This document shows positions 1-5,817 of a stretch of 7,631 nt of DNA, piece by piece (the stretch's first letter is position 1; every line of letters starts with the position of its first letter). The stretch spans positions 1 to 7,631 of the forward strand of contig CANRPV010000065.1 of assembly GCA_947632575.1 (NCBI GenBank). The letters run 5' to 3'. The notes beneath the pieces were generated by a model. The model was not told where the DNA came from. It worked only from the letters and a program-made list of their open reading frames with translations, and ran no database searches. The translations under genes and the position numbers were made by a program. Origin of the DNA: an uncultured Eggerthellaceae bacterium (lineage in GTDB: Bacteria; Actinomycetota; Coriobacteriia; Coriobacteriales; Eggerthellaceae).

Positions 1-624
1 CTTGAGCTCAGCTACACTGACGCGGAGAAAAAATCCTATCGAGCAATACGCTTTCGCTTTGTAATGGTGGGTTTAATCGTTTTTGCGTGTGGCATCGCGG
101 TACTTTTTATTCTCCGAGCGTTCTCTTTGGATCATGTCGCTACCGGGTGCGCCTACTGCTTTTTCGCCGTGTCAATTTGGCTCATTGTCCACGGAGGAAT
201 GGTTGCCAAGAGAAGCGACATCTATGCTTATAATTTCGAGGCCCTGAGGCATTTCTCCATCTATTCTCTTGAGGCCAACCAAAAAGGTCCTGATCGTGAC
301 CTTATCCTGAAGGCGAAGCTGGCGAGTATGCATGCCCAATCCGCCAATCGGGTCATCTTTACCGCTTCTGCTATCGCGTCTTTTGCGCTCTATATGCTTC
401 CAAGTATCAAGACCTCATGGTTCTGGGTTCCGCTGGCCATCGGTGGCATTGCTGCGATGTTGATCTTGCATGAGGCTATGGAGCATTCACGGAAAAGCTT
501 CGCCACCTCTAAAGTGCCTCAGGAAACTCCTGATGTGCCACCGGTGAAGCCAGATAAGCTAACCGATGAACTTCAGGCGAAAATAGACGAGGGCATCGAT
601 AAAGGAAAATCTACGCTTCGTTAA
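1..624 (+). CDS. Membrane protein of unknown function, 5' end outside the window
   Basis: I do not recognise this family. The frame reads without a stop from base 1 to TAA at 622-624 (207 residues visible). An ATG at 64 has no Shine-Dalgarno sequence in front of it. The residues before it (codons 1-21, rich in Lys, Arg, Glu and Tyr) look like a cytoplasmic stretch leading into a membrane helix, so the true start is probably left of the window. Counting from codon 1, hydrophobic segments lie at about 22-40, 47-70, 117-134 and 140-157, with a charged loop (about 71-115) between the second and third. The C-terminal 40 residues are hydrophilic, first Pro/Val-rich and then Lys/Asp/Glu-rich. It converges on the ferritin-VIT gene with about 124 bases between the stops. 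It is an integral membrane protein with paired hairpins, and nothing in its context indicates a job. If translation did start at 64, the protein would have 186 residues. Confidence 0.7.
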   Translation, partial: LELSYTDAEKKSYRAIRFRFVMVGLIVFACGIAVLFILRAFSLDHVATGCAYCFFAVSIWLIVHGGMVAKRSDIYAYNFEALRHFSIYSLEANQKGPDRDLILKAKLASMHAQSANRVIFTASAIASFALYMLPSIKTSWFWVPLAIGGIAAMLILHEAMEHSRKSFATSKVPQETPDVPPVKPDKLTDELQAKIDEGIDKGKSTLR

Positions 625-748
625 AATCGCTTACTTTCAGTAGTTCTGCAGCCCACAAACAACACACGTCGAAAAACGCATGTGCCCAAGAGAGGCAATA
701 CTTGCGTTTGTAAGTTATCACCCAAGCCAAGCTGCGAGGTGCATTTCC

Positions 749-1735
749 TTAAGCGACGGTGATGCCAAGCACTTCTTTGGCCAGCAAGCCGATAAGGAAG
801 GCTATGAGTGCTACTCCCAAGGATACGACCGCCATCTGAGCAAAGCGCTTTAGGAAAGGCGTATGGTTCGCAACGGCGAGATAGTAGTTGAAGCAAAGCA
901 AGATGATAATGACCTCAGAGAGCATGATCCAAAACGCGAGCGCGTACATATTGTCTGGCAGGATCAGGTAGGGAAGTACCAACAGGATGACCGCAGCTAA
1001 ATAGGAGCCGCCCGTCACAAGTCCGGACTTGAGGGCATCATTGGTGCCATCTGCCTTGACGGCGAGGTAATTGGAGGCAGCCATCGAAAGCGTGGCGGAG
1101 ATTCCGGTCACGATACCGGTGAGCGCCACGATCTTTGTGTTGCAAAGAGAAAAGGTCACACCAGCGAGGGCACCGGTGATCTCCACCAAGGCATCGTTTA
1201 AGCCAAGTACGATGGCGCCCACGTAATGGAGGCGCTCTTCGTCGATGAAATCAATCAGCTCGCTTTCGTGGCGTAAGCATCGCTGATAGTAGGTCTCCGC
1301 GCGAGGATCGATCTCCTTCAGCTCCGCATAAACCGACTTTGAAAACTGCTGATGAAAGTGCATCCGCCGACAGGTGAAGGTAGTACCGAATAATTTTGTA
1401 TCGGCTTTGAAAAGCAGAAAACGAGCGTTTGAGGCCTTGACCTTGGTACCGCTGATGCTTTCGAGATAACTCAGGTGCTCGGCCTCCTCATCAGCCATGT
1501 GCTCGAGGATCTTTTTGTTGCGCTCATCCTTTTGCTCAGCAGCGAGGTAGCGAAAGCCCTTTTGAGCGATCAGCGAGTACTTCTGAACTTTTATGATGCG
1601 TTTGATAAGAGCCGGACTTACAGGGCCGTGGAGATGAGCGACAATACTTTGCTCGGAAGTGCTTTTCATATCAGATGGAAGCTTCGGAGACTCGGCCTGG
1701 CTGGTATTGTTCGAAGGGGTAGGGTTAGCGTCCAT
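749..1735 (-). CDS. Ferritin-like domain / VIT1-CCC1 family membrane transporter
   Basis: This 328-residue protein fuses an N-terminal ferritin-like helical domain (about 35-170) to a C-terminal VIT1/CCC1 membrane domain (about 172-328), the layout of MbfA and other ferritin-CCC1 proteins that move Fe2+ or Mn2+ across the membrane. The linker 156-190 (HESEL, DEERLHYVG, GLNDALVEITGALAG) matches the family hallmark well. Five membrane segments lie at about 173-197, 200-222, 238-260, 265-287 and 296-318. The ferritin half keeps E84-x-x-H87 and H156. Positions that are usually diiron-ligand Glu appear to be S54, H126, Q129 and C153, so oxidase activity is doubtful. The first 30 residues are Ser/Pro/Thr/Asn-rich and probably disordered. 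The ATG at 1735 lies about 22 bases after a plausible promoter start point; Met23 (1669) is an alternative start. It is divergent from the MGMT-family gene. The family assignment is firm; the metal and the direction of transport are inferred. Confidence 0.85.
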   Translation of the reverse strand: MDANPTPSNNTSQAESPKLPSDMKSTSEQSIVAHLHGPVSPALIKRIIKVQKYSLIAQKGFRYLAAEQKDERNKKILEHMADEEAEHLSYLESISGTKVKASNARFLLFKADTKLFGTTFTCRRMHFHQQFSKSVYAELKEIDPRAETYYQRCLRHESELIDFIDEERLHYVGAIVLGLNDALVEITGALAGVTFSLCNTKIVALTGIVTGISATLSMAASNYLAVKADGTNDALKSGLVTGGSYLAAVILLVLPYLILPDNMYALAFWIMLSEVIIILLCFNYYLAVANHTPFLKRFAQMAVVSLGVALIAFLIGLLAKEVLGITVA

Positions 1736-1764
1736 CGGTGGTCTTTCTACTTGGCCTTATGTGA

Positions 1765-1793
1765 TTTGTAAGTATGCTATTTATGGTAGTCAA
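1765..1793 (-). promoter_or_regulatory. Promoter of the ferritin-VIT gene with overlapping inverted repeat
   Basis: On the minus strand, TTGACT (1793-1788) is followed after 17 bases by TACAAA (1770-1765). This is a good -35 and a fair -10, placing the start point near 1758 and giving a leader of about 22 bases. A 5-bp inverted repeat, CTATT (1777-1781) with AATAG (1792-1796), covers part of the -35 and the spacer and could be an operator. No DtxR/IdeR-type iron box is recognisable. Confidence 0.45.
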
Positions 1794-1839
1794 TAGATTC
1801 CATGAATACCAGTTACGGTGCTTTACAGTTTGATGACCA

Positions 1840-1875
1840 AAAGGGCATATGAAAGGGCAAACGAAAGGGTTGGCG
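1840..1875 (+). repeat. Three tandem 12-bp units ahead of the MGMT-family gene
   Basis: The units are AAAGGGCATATG (1840-1851), AAAGGGCAAACG (1852-1863) and AAAGGGTTGGCG (1864-1875), directly abutting. Each begins with AAAGGG. The last copy sits 7 bases before the ATG at 1877 and serves as the Shine-Dalgarno sequence. The earlier copies could be extra ribosome-landing sites or simply the product of slippage. Confidence 0.6.
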
Positions 1876-1876
1876 C

Positions 1877-2275
1877 ATGAGCGGATTTGCCGAGAAAGTC
1901 TATGAGGTCGTTCGCCAGATACCGAAAGGCAAGGTTTTATATTACGGGGCTGTGGCCCGAATGATCAATGAGCCACGTAAGGCGCGTTTTGTCGGATTTG
2001 CTCTTCATCAAAATCCCGAGCCGTGGAAAGATGGCGAGGGGATCCCTTGTCATCGAGTGGTGTTTAAGGATGGGAGCGTCTTAACCGGTTATGTCTTCGG
2101 AGGTCCTGAGGTGCAAAAGCATCTGCTTGAGAGTGAGGGCGTGCTCTTTCTTGACGATAATCATGTGGACATGAACGCCTGTCTTTGGGATGGATCCTCG
2201 TCAAGCGACGAGGACTTTGAGGGTCCCACTGCACCTCCGGCAGATTTTGATTGGGCACGCGAGTTGCAGGACTGA
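1877..2275 (+). CDS. MGMT-family protein (O6-alkylguanine-DNA alkyltransferase-like)
   Basis: This small, single-domain member (132 residues) of the DNA-binding alkyltransferase family repairs or recognises O6-alkylguanine by flipping the base into a pocket. The sequence shows the helical N-terminus (FAEKVYEVVRQIPKGKV), the pocket Tyr region (YYGAVARMI, 22-30), an Arg-finger region (PRKARFVGFAL, 33-43) and the active-site motif PCHRVV with Cys58. GYVFGGPEVQKHLL (71-84) and EGVLF follow. Because Cys is present rather than the Trp of alkyltransferase-like (ATL) proteins, alkyl transfer is chemically possible. The Ada-type N-terminal domain of full-length Ogt/MGMT is absent, as in the COG3695/YbaZ-like group. 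Residues 107-132 form an acidic Ser/Asp/Glu/Pro-rich tail beyond the usual domain end. The start is set by AAAGGG at 1864-1869. It is divergent from the ferritin-VIT gene and monocistronic. True repair enzyme versus damage sensor is undecided. Confidence 0.85.
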   Translation: MSGFAEKVYEVVRQIPKGKVLYYGAVARMINEPRKARFVGFALHQNPEPWKDGEGIPCHRVVFKDGSVLTGYVFGGPEVQKHLLESEGVLFLDDNHVDMNACLWDGSSSSDEDFEGPTAPPADFDWARELQD

Positions 2276-2362
2276 GTGCACCGCGTGCGGATGAGCACCG
2301 ATTAGCGATCAGAGGTGCAAGACTGAATAGCCGGGCACGGGCATACCAGGCCGTTAGCTGAG
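2261..2362 (+). repeat. Degenerate tandem duplication of about 51 bp across the MGMT-family stop codon
   Basis: The segment beginning GAGTTGCAGGACTGA (2261) reappears 51 bases later as GAGGTGCAAGACTGA (2312), with 13 of 15 bases identical. Later parts match more loosely with small gaps, for example CCGATTAGCGATC against CCGTTAGCTGAGC. The first copy holds the last codons and the stop of the MGMT-family gene. The second lies in the 94-base gap before the MFS stop. No terminator hairpin with a T-run is visible here for either convergent gene. Confidence 0.35.
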
Positions 2363-2369
2363 CGCGAGC

Positions 2370-3659
2370 TTACTTTTTGGCGCCGCTTGCTTTCTTCTTT
2401 TCACCAAACTGACTATCCCGGTGACGAAGGGCGAGCACCACGAAAGCTGCAAGCGCCATCAGACAAGCTATAGCCACGAGCACGATTTGGTAGGAGCCGG
2501 TTATATGAATGATGGTGCCGAAGATAAATCCATTGGTGACGCTCGCGGCGCATGAGGCCATCGATATGCGCGAATAGATCTTCGCGTAGTCATAATTGCC
2601 AAAAGCTCGCTCGGTGAACACTGGCATCATGACGTTCGTGGTTCCATGGAAAAAGCCGTAACCCACCGCACCAGCAAAAATGAGGGCAGAGAAAGCGCCT
2701 CCGAAGCAAAGCGTCAGGACGCCCAGGATACCGAAGCCGAAACAAACCATGGTGCCCAAATAGGGGCGACGGTCGCTTAGAGCTCCCATGCCCAGTTTCG
2801 TTACCACCTGTCCACCCATAGCACAGGATCCCGCCATGGCTCCAAGAAGGGGCCAGGTGCGGCTCAGTGCCAAAGAATCCACGTAACTGGGGATGATGTA
2901 GTAGGTGTACATGCAGAAATTCATCAGAAAGCAGAGCACCAGCAGGAGCAAGAACACTCGGGAGTGGAAGGCCTTTTTGTCATAGGCAGCTTTCGACATC
3001 CCAGTTTGGTCTGGATTCGTGACATTTTGGGTTTTTGAATCAGTCTCATCCGCGCCGTAGGGCTCAAGTCCTTTGTCCTTGGGAAAACTGCGAATGCAGA
3101 TTATGCAGATGGGAACCGTCAGAGCTGAGAGGGCCGCAAAGACCAGATAGGTATGAGACCAGCCGATGCTTAAGATGAGGGATCCGCCGATAGTGCTGAA
3201 TAAAAAACCGCCAACGCCCGCGAAGGCCATGATGAGACCGACGAAAAACCCTGCTCGCTTATGAAACCAGCGGTTCACCAGCGTCGAGGGAGCCATCAGA
3301 TTGAGCATTGTGACGCCGAAGCCCATGACAAAGGCGCCTGCGAAGTATTGCCAGAGACTGCTTACAAAAGACAACCACACGAAATCAAGGCTTATTAAAG
3401 CGCAAGATCCGGCCACGCAGATACGCGCGTCCAGTTTGTCGAGCATCTTTCCCATAAAGGGAAGGGTGAGAAGCCCTGCGCCCCAGAGAAAAGAGGTGTA
3501 GTAGCTCAAAACACCACTGCTGACGCCTAATTCGTTGGAAAGGGCTGTGTAGAAGATGCCTGCGCAGTTGATGCCCAAGGATAGAGGAATGCAGATAGCT
3601 ACTATGAGGGCAAATACCACAAAGTAGCCGAAAAAGACTTTATTCGCTCCTTGAGCCAT
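2370..3659 (-). CDS. Major facilitator superfamily transporter, OFA/monocarboxylate-like
   Basis: A 429-residue protein with the twelve-helix plan of the MFS: two hydrophobic halves (about 10-190 and 234-412) joined by a hydrophilic loop (about 191-233). The cytoplasmic loop after helix 2 carries a motif-A-like sequence (GKMLDKLDAR, 70-79), echoed in the second half by GALSDRRP (292-299). NRWFHKRAGFFVGL (129-142) and the following Gly-rich helix resemble carriers of the oxalate:formate antiporter/monocarboxylate group, so a small organic anion is a reasonable but unproven substrate. The C-terminus is Lys-rich and cytoplasmic. The start is well fixed: TAAGGAG (3674-3668) lies 8 bases before the ATG. 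It follows the PAP2 gene by 45 bases on the same strand and is probably the last gene of that operon. No strong terminator follows it. Confidence 0.85.
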   Translation of the reverse strand: MAQGANKVFFGYFVVFALIVAICIPLSLGINCAGIFYTALSNELGVSSGVLSYYTSFLWGAGLLTLPFMGKMLDKLDARICVAGSCALISLDFVWLSFVSSLWQYFAGAFVMGFGVTMLNLMAPSTLVNRWFHKRAGFFVGLIMAFAGVGGFLFSTIGGSLILSIGWSHTYLVFAALSALTVPICIICIRSFPKDKGLEPYGADETDSKTQNVTNPDQTGMSKAAYDKKAFHSRVFLLLLVLCFLMNFCMYTYYIIPSYVDSLALSRTWPLLGAMAGSCAMGGQVVTKLGMGALSDRRPYLGTMVCFGFGILGVLTLCFGGAFSALIFAGAVGYGFFHGTTNVMMPVFTERAFGNYDYAKIYSRISMASCAASVTNGFIFGTIIHITGSYQIVLVAIACLMALAAFVVLALRHRDSQFGEKKKASGAKK

Positions 3660-3667
3660 GCCTGGCT

Positions 3668-3674
3668 CTCCTTA
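3668..3674 (-). promoter_or_regulatory. Strong ribosome binding site of the MFS gene
   Basis: TAAGGAG on the minus strand, 8 bases before the ATG at 3659. It is the best Shine-Dalgarno match in the minus-strand cluster and allows translation independent of the PAP2 gene. Confidence 0.75.
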
Positions 3675-3704
3675 ACGATCCTCAACAAATGATCTCTTGG
3701 CCGA

Positions 3705-4154
3705 TCAATAAATGATCCACAAGCCGACAATCCCGAAAACGAGCGCTACAAGCGCTCCCCCTACCACATCACGAAGGAAGTGCAGGCCACCCGCCACGCG
3801 GCAAAAGGCCACACCACAAGCCAATATCAGCAAGATGATTCCCACTGGAGGCAGGTAGCGTAACCAACATAGAGCAATGATAAAGGCTGAATAGGTATGA
3901 CGGCTGGGAAATGATTTACCGGATCCTTCTCGGTGGAGGAGCGGAGCTTGGCCCGTCACCTCGTATGGTCGTGGTGCGTTGTAGAGGGAGCGAAAGACGC
4001 TTACCGCTACAAAGCCCAAGGCGGGCACAATAAGCGATGGTAAAAAGAGCTCCCGCGCGAAGAAGAGCAAAAGGATAAGCAGCAGGGGATAGAGGACGAC
4101 AAAGATGAGGGTTAAGGCTTTATCGGCGCTATCGAGCCACTTCATGGATGCCAT
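3705..4154 (-). CDS. PAP2-superfamily membrane phosphatase
   Basis: A 149-residue integral membrane protein of the type-2 phosphatidic acid phosphatase family, which removes phosphate from lipid phosphates or diphosphates such as undecaprenyl diphosphate or phosphatidylglycerophosphate. All three signature motifs are present in order: C1 as R55-x6-R62-P63 (Arg where the consensus has Lys), C2 as SFPSRH with catalytic His86, and C3 as R119-x5-H125-x3-D129, where His125 would be the nucleophile. Hydrophobic segments lie at about 14-33, 37-54, 87-99, 102-118 and 130-148. It is at the short end for the family but looks complete. The ATG at 4154 lies 8 bases after the sstT stop, which suggests translational coupling, since neither this ATG nor Met4 (4145) has a clear Shine-Dalgarno sequence. 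The substrate cannot be told from sequence. Confidence 0.82.
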   Translation of the reverse strand: MASMKWLDSADKALTLIFVVLYPLLLILLLFFARELFLPSLIVPALGFVAVSVFRSLYNAPRPYEVTGQAPLLHREGSGKSFPSRHTYSAFIIALCWLRYLPPVGIILLILACGVAFCRVAGGLHFLRDVVGGALVALVFGIVGLWIIY

Positions 4155-4162
4155 AGGCAGCT

Positions 4163-5422
4163 TTAATCGATTTCGTCATATGCAAAAGCATCTTTACCAA
4201 GATGGATCTCCTTGCCATCGCGGATCATCTGCCGGTACTCGGCGGTGGCGGTAAACACGACATCGGAAGACGAGTTGAGTGCCGTCTCGCACGAGTCCTG
4301 GATCACGCCGATGATAAAGCCGATGGCGACCACCTGGATGGCGACATCGTTGGGAATGCCGAACAGGGAGCAGCACAGCGGAATCAACAGCAAGGAACCG
4401 CCAGCTACGCCAGAGGCGCCGCAGGCGGATACCGCTGCCAGCACCGAAAGAATGATCGCTGTGATGGGATCCACCGAAATGCCTACAGTGTGAGCGGCCG
4501 CCATGGTCATCACCGTAATGGTGACCGCGGCGCCGGCCATATTGATGGTCGCACCTAAGGGGATGGATACGGAGTAGTTATCTTTATCAAGTCCAAGCTT
4601 TCGGCAAAGCTCCATGTTCACCGGGATGTTTGCCGCGGAGCTCCGGGTAAAGAACGCCGTGATGCCCGAATCCTTCAGGCAACGAAGGATAAGCGGGTAG
4701 GGGTTTTTACGGGTGCAGATATAGACGATGAGAGGATTGGTTCCCAAAGCGATAAAGAGCATGCAGCAGACCAAAACCAAGATGATACGGCCATATTCCA
4801 CGAAGATATCGATGCCGCTGGTGGATACCGAGGTATAGACCAGACCGAGAACACCAAAGGGGGCTAAGGCGATTACCCAGCGGACGATAGTAGAGATGGC
4901 ATCTGCCACCGAGCTCATCACGTCTTTGGTGTTTTGGGATGCGGCGCGAAGGGCGATTCCGATCAGCACCGCCCATGCCAAGATGCCGATGTAGTTTGCG
5001 TTGATCAGCGCATCGACGGGATTGACGGCAATGTTCATGACAAGGCTCATGAGCACCTCGCCGATACCCGATGGTGCTGCGTTTTCTACGACTGAGGACG
5101 TGTCAAGAGTGAGCGTTGTGGGGAAGATATAGCTGGAGACGACAGCCACTATTGCCGCTACCAAGGTGCTTATGACATAGAGCACGACAACGGTCTTCAT
5201 AGTGCCGGCACCCTTAGCGTTGCAGAGGGCGCTTATAACAAGGAAAAGCACCAAGATAGGTGCGACGCTGCGCAAAGCTGATACGAAGAGGTTTCCTAGG
5301 AGCGTGAAGAAGTCGATGCCAGGAATAAGAACAGCCAAAATGACGCCGATGACCATACCGACGAGAATGCGCTTGATGAGGCTAATCTCGTTATATTTCT
5401 TGATGATTCCCTTAATGCCCAT
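4163..5422 (-). CDS. sstT: Serine/threonine:sodium symporter SstT
   Basis: This 419-residue inner-membrane carrier couples Na+ entry to serine and threonine uptake; it belongs to the dicarboxylate/amino acid:cation symporter family. Resemblance to Escherichia coli SstT (about 414 residues) runs over nearly the whole length. Conserved blocks are LFVSALRSVAPILVL (45-59), NPVDALINANYIGILAWA (134-151), FFTRSSAANIPVNM (257-270), the substrate/Na+-site region SIPLGATINMAGAA (286-299), CGASGVAGGSLLLIPL (334-349) and QDSCETALNSSSDV (375-388). The C-terminal 25 residues form a charged tail. The ATG at 5422 is supported by GAGGGG (5434-5429) 6 bases ahead. The 3' end of tRNA-Leu lies only 28 bases upstream on the same strand, leaving no room for a separate promoter, so sstT is probably transcribed from the tRNA promoter. 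It heads the sstT-PAP2-MFS cluster. Confidence 0.93.
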   Translation of the reverse strand: MGIKGIIKKYNEISLIKRILVGMVIGVILAVLIPGIDFFTLLGNLFVSALRSVAPILVLFLVISALCNAKGAGTMKTVVVLYVISTLVAAIVAVVSSYIFPTTLTLDTSSVVENAAPSGIGEVLMSLVMNIAVNPVDALINANYIGILAWAVLIGIALRAASQNTKDVMSSVADAISTIVRWVIALAPFGVLGLVYTSVSTSGIDIFVEYGRIILVLVCCMLFIALGTNPLIVYICTRKNPYPLILRCLKDSGITAFFTRSSAANIPVNMELCRKLGLDKDNYSVSIPLGATINMAGAAVTITVMTMAAAHTVGISVDPITAIILSVLAAVSACGASGVAGGSLLLIPLCCSLFGIPNDVAIQVVAIGFIIGVIQDSCETALNSSSDVVFTATAEYRQMIRDGKEIHLGKDAFAYDEID

Positions 5423-5428
5423 GCTGAT

Positions 5429-5434
5429 CCCCTC
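5429..5434 (-). promoter_or_regulatory. Ribosome binding site of sstT
   Basis: GAGGGG on the minus strand, 6 bases before the ATG at 5422. It lies within the 28 bases between the tRNA 3' end and sstT, so it would survive tRNA 3' processing on a short leader. Confidence 0.65.
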
Positions 5435-5450
5435 GAAATAATGTCTCCTA

Positions 5451-5535
5451 TGGTGCGGGCGAAAGGACTTGAACCTTCACGGGTTGCCCCACCAGAACCT
5501 AAATCTGGCGCGTCTGCCTATTCCGCCACGCCCGC
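5451..5535 (-). tRNA. tRNA-Leu (anticodon UAG)
   Basis: The minus strand folds into an 85-base class II tRNA. The acceptor stem pairs GCGGGCG (5535-5529) with CGCCCGC (5461-5455), followed by A73 (5454) and an encoded CCA (5453-5451). The anticodon stem CCAGA/TCTGG encloses the loop TTTAGGT, giving anticodon TAG at 5501-5499, which reads CUA and other CUN leucine codons. The long variable arm (GGGG-CAA-CCC) and the T-arm (GAAGG TTCAAGT CCTTT) fit leucine tRNAs, and A73 is the leucine identity base. sstT begins 28 bases downstream on the same strand. Confidence 0.95.
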
Positions 5536-5591
5536 ACTGAGATACTTTCGACGCTTACTTGGCCTCTTGTCTCGAAGCGCCGTTAGGGGCA

Positions 5592-5597
5592 ATCATA
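5592..5597 (-). promoter_or_regulatory. Extended -10 promoter of tRNA-Leu (and probably the sstT operon)
   Basis: The minus strand reads TGGTATGAT, an extended -10 (TGn + TATGAT at 5597-5592). Transcription would start near 5585, leaving about 50 bases of leader before the mature tRNA 5' end at 5535. The -35 is weak; TTGGTT with an 18-base spacer is the best candidate. It is the only good promoter seen upstream of the tRNA-sstT cluster. Confidence 0.45.
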
Positions 5598-5663
5598 CCA
5601 AAGATGGGAGGCACCAACCAAAGCTAACGGCAAAGTACTCTTGAAAATGGATCCCTTAGGGGC

Positions 5664-5699
5664 GCAGTGGCTTGCAGTGGCTAGAGCACGTATAGCACG
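5664..5699. repeat. Two adjacent short tandem duplications
   Basis: GCAGTGGCTT (5664-5673) is followed at once by GCAGTGGCTA (5674-5683), 9 of 10 identical. TAGAGCACG (5682-5690) is then followed by TATAGCACG (5691-5699), 8 of 9 identical. They lie midway between the two divergent promoters, where paired protein-binding sites would make sense, but slippage would produce the same pattern. Confidence 0.5.
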
Positions 5700-5755
5700 A
5701 ACTTGGCATATGTGCGATAATCGCGGATTAGCGCCATAAAGCAAAACCGCCGGCG

Positions 5756-5761
5756 TATAAA
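5756..5761 (+). promoter_or_regulatory. Possible -10 box for tig-clpP
   Basis: TATAAA, five of six matches to the -10 consensus, would start transcription near 5768 and give a leader of about 85 bases that contains the 12-bp hairpin. No good -35 lies 16-18 bases upstream. GATAAT at 5716-5721 is a second candidate with no better -35. Confidence 0.3.
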
Positions 5762-5789
5762 AGCGTTGGCCGCGCCTTACATTAAAAGA

Positions 5790-5817
5790 GAGAAGACGTT
5801 TTATCAAACGTCTTCTC
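5790..5817. promoter_or_regulatory. Perfect 12-bp inverted repeat (hairpin) in the tig leader
   Basis: GAGAAGACGTTT (5790-5801), loop TATC (5802-5805), AAACGTCTTCTC (5806-5817): all 12 pairs are perfect. On the plus strand it ends 38 bases before the GTG at 5856 and has no following T-run, so it does not look like a terminator of that strand. On the minus strand it is followed by a short T-rich tail, but no minus-strand gene ends there. A weaker alternative hairpin, TCTCA (5814-5818) with TGAGA (5823-5827), would compete for its 3' arm. It could be an RNA stabiliser, a leader switch or an operator. Confidence 0.6.

Noticed and set aside
624..749. Bidirectional terminator between the convergent membrane-protein and ferritin-VIT genes
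   Set aside because: Only 4-5 bp stems without adjacent T-runs were found, so no terminator can be supported.
1849..1905. Small upstream frame of 18 codons starting at ATG 1849 and overlapping the MGMT-family start
   Set aside because: Its AAAGGG is only three bases before the ATG, and the peptide is mostly encoded by the 12-bp repeats, so translation is unlikely.
5451..5535. tRNA-Leu as an integration site for a mobile element
   Set aside because: No repeat of the tRNA 3' end, integrase or phage-like gene is visible; the flanking genes are ordinary chromosomal ones.
5790..5817. Hairpin read as a rho-independent terminator
   Set aside because: There is no T-run after it on the plus strand and no gene ends upstream. 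On the minus strand there is a short T-rich tail, but no gene reads into it.
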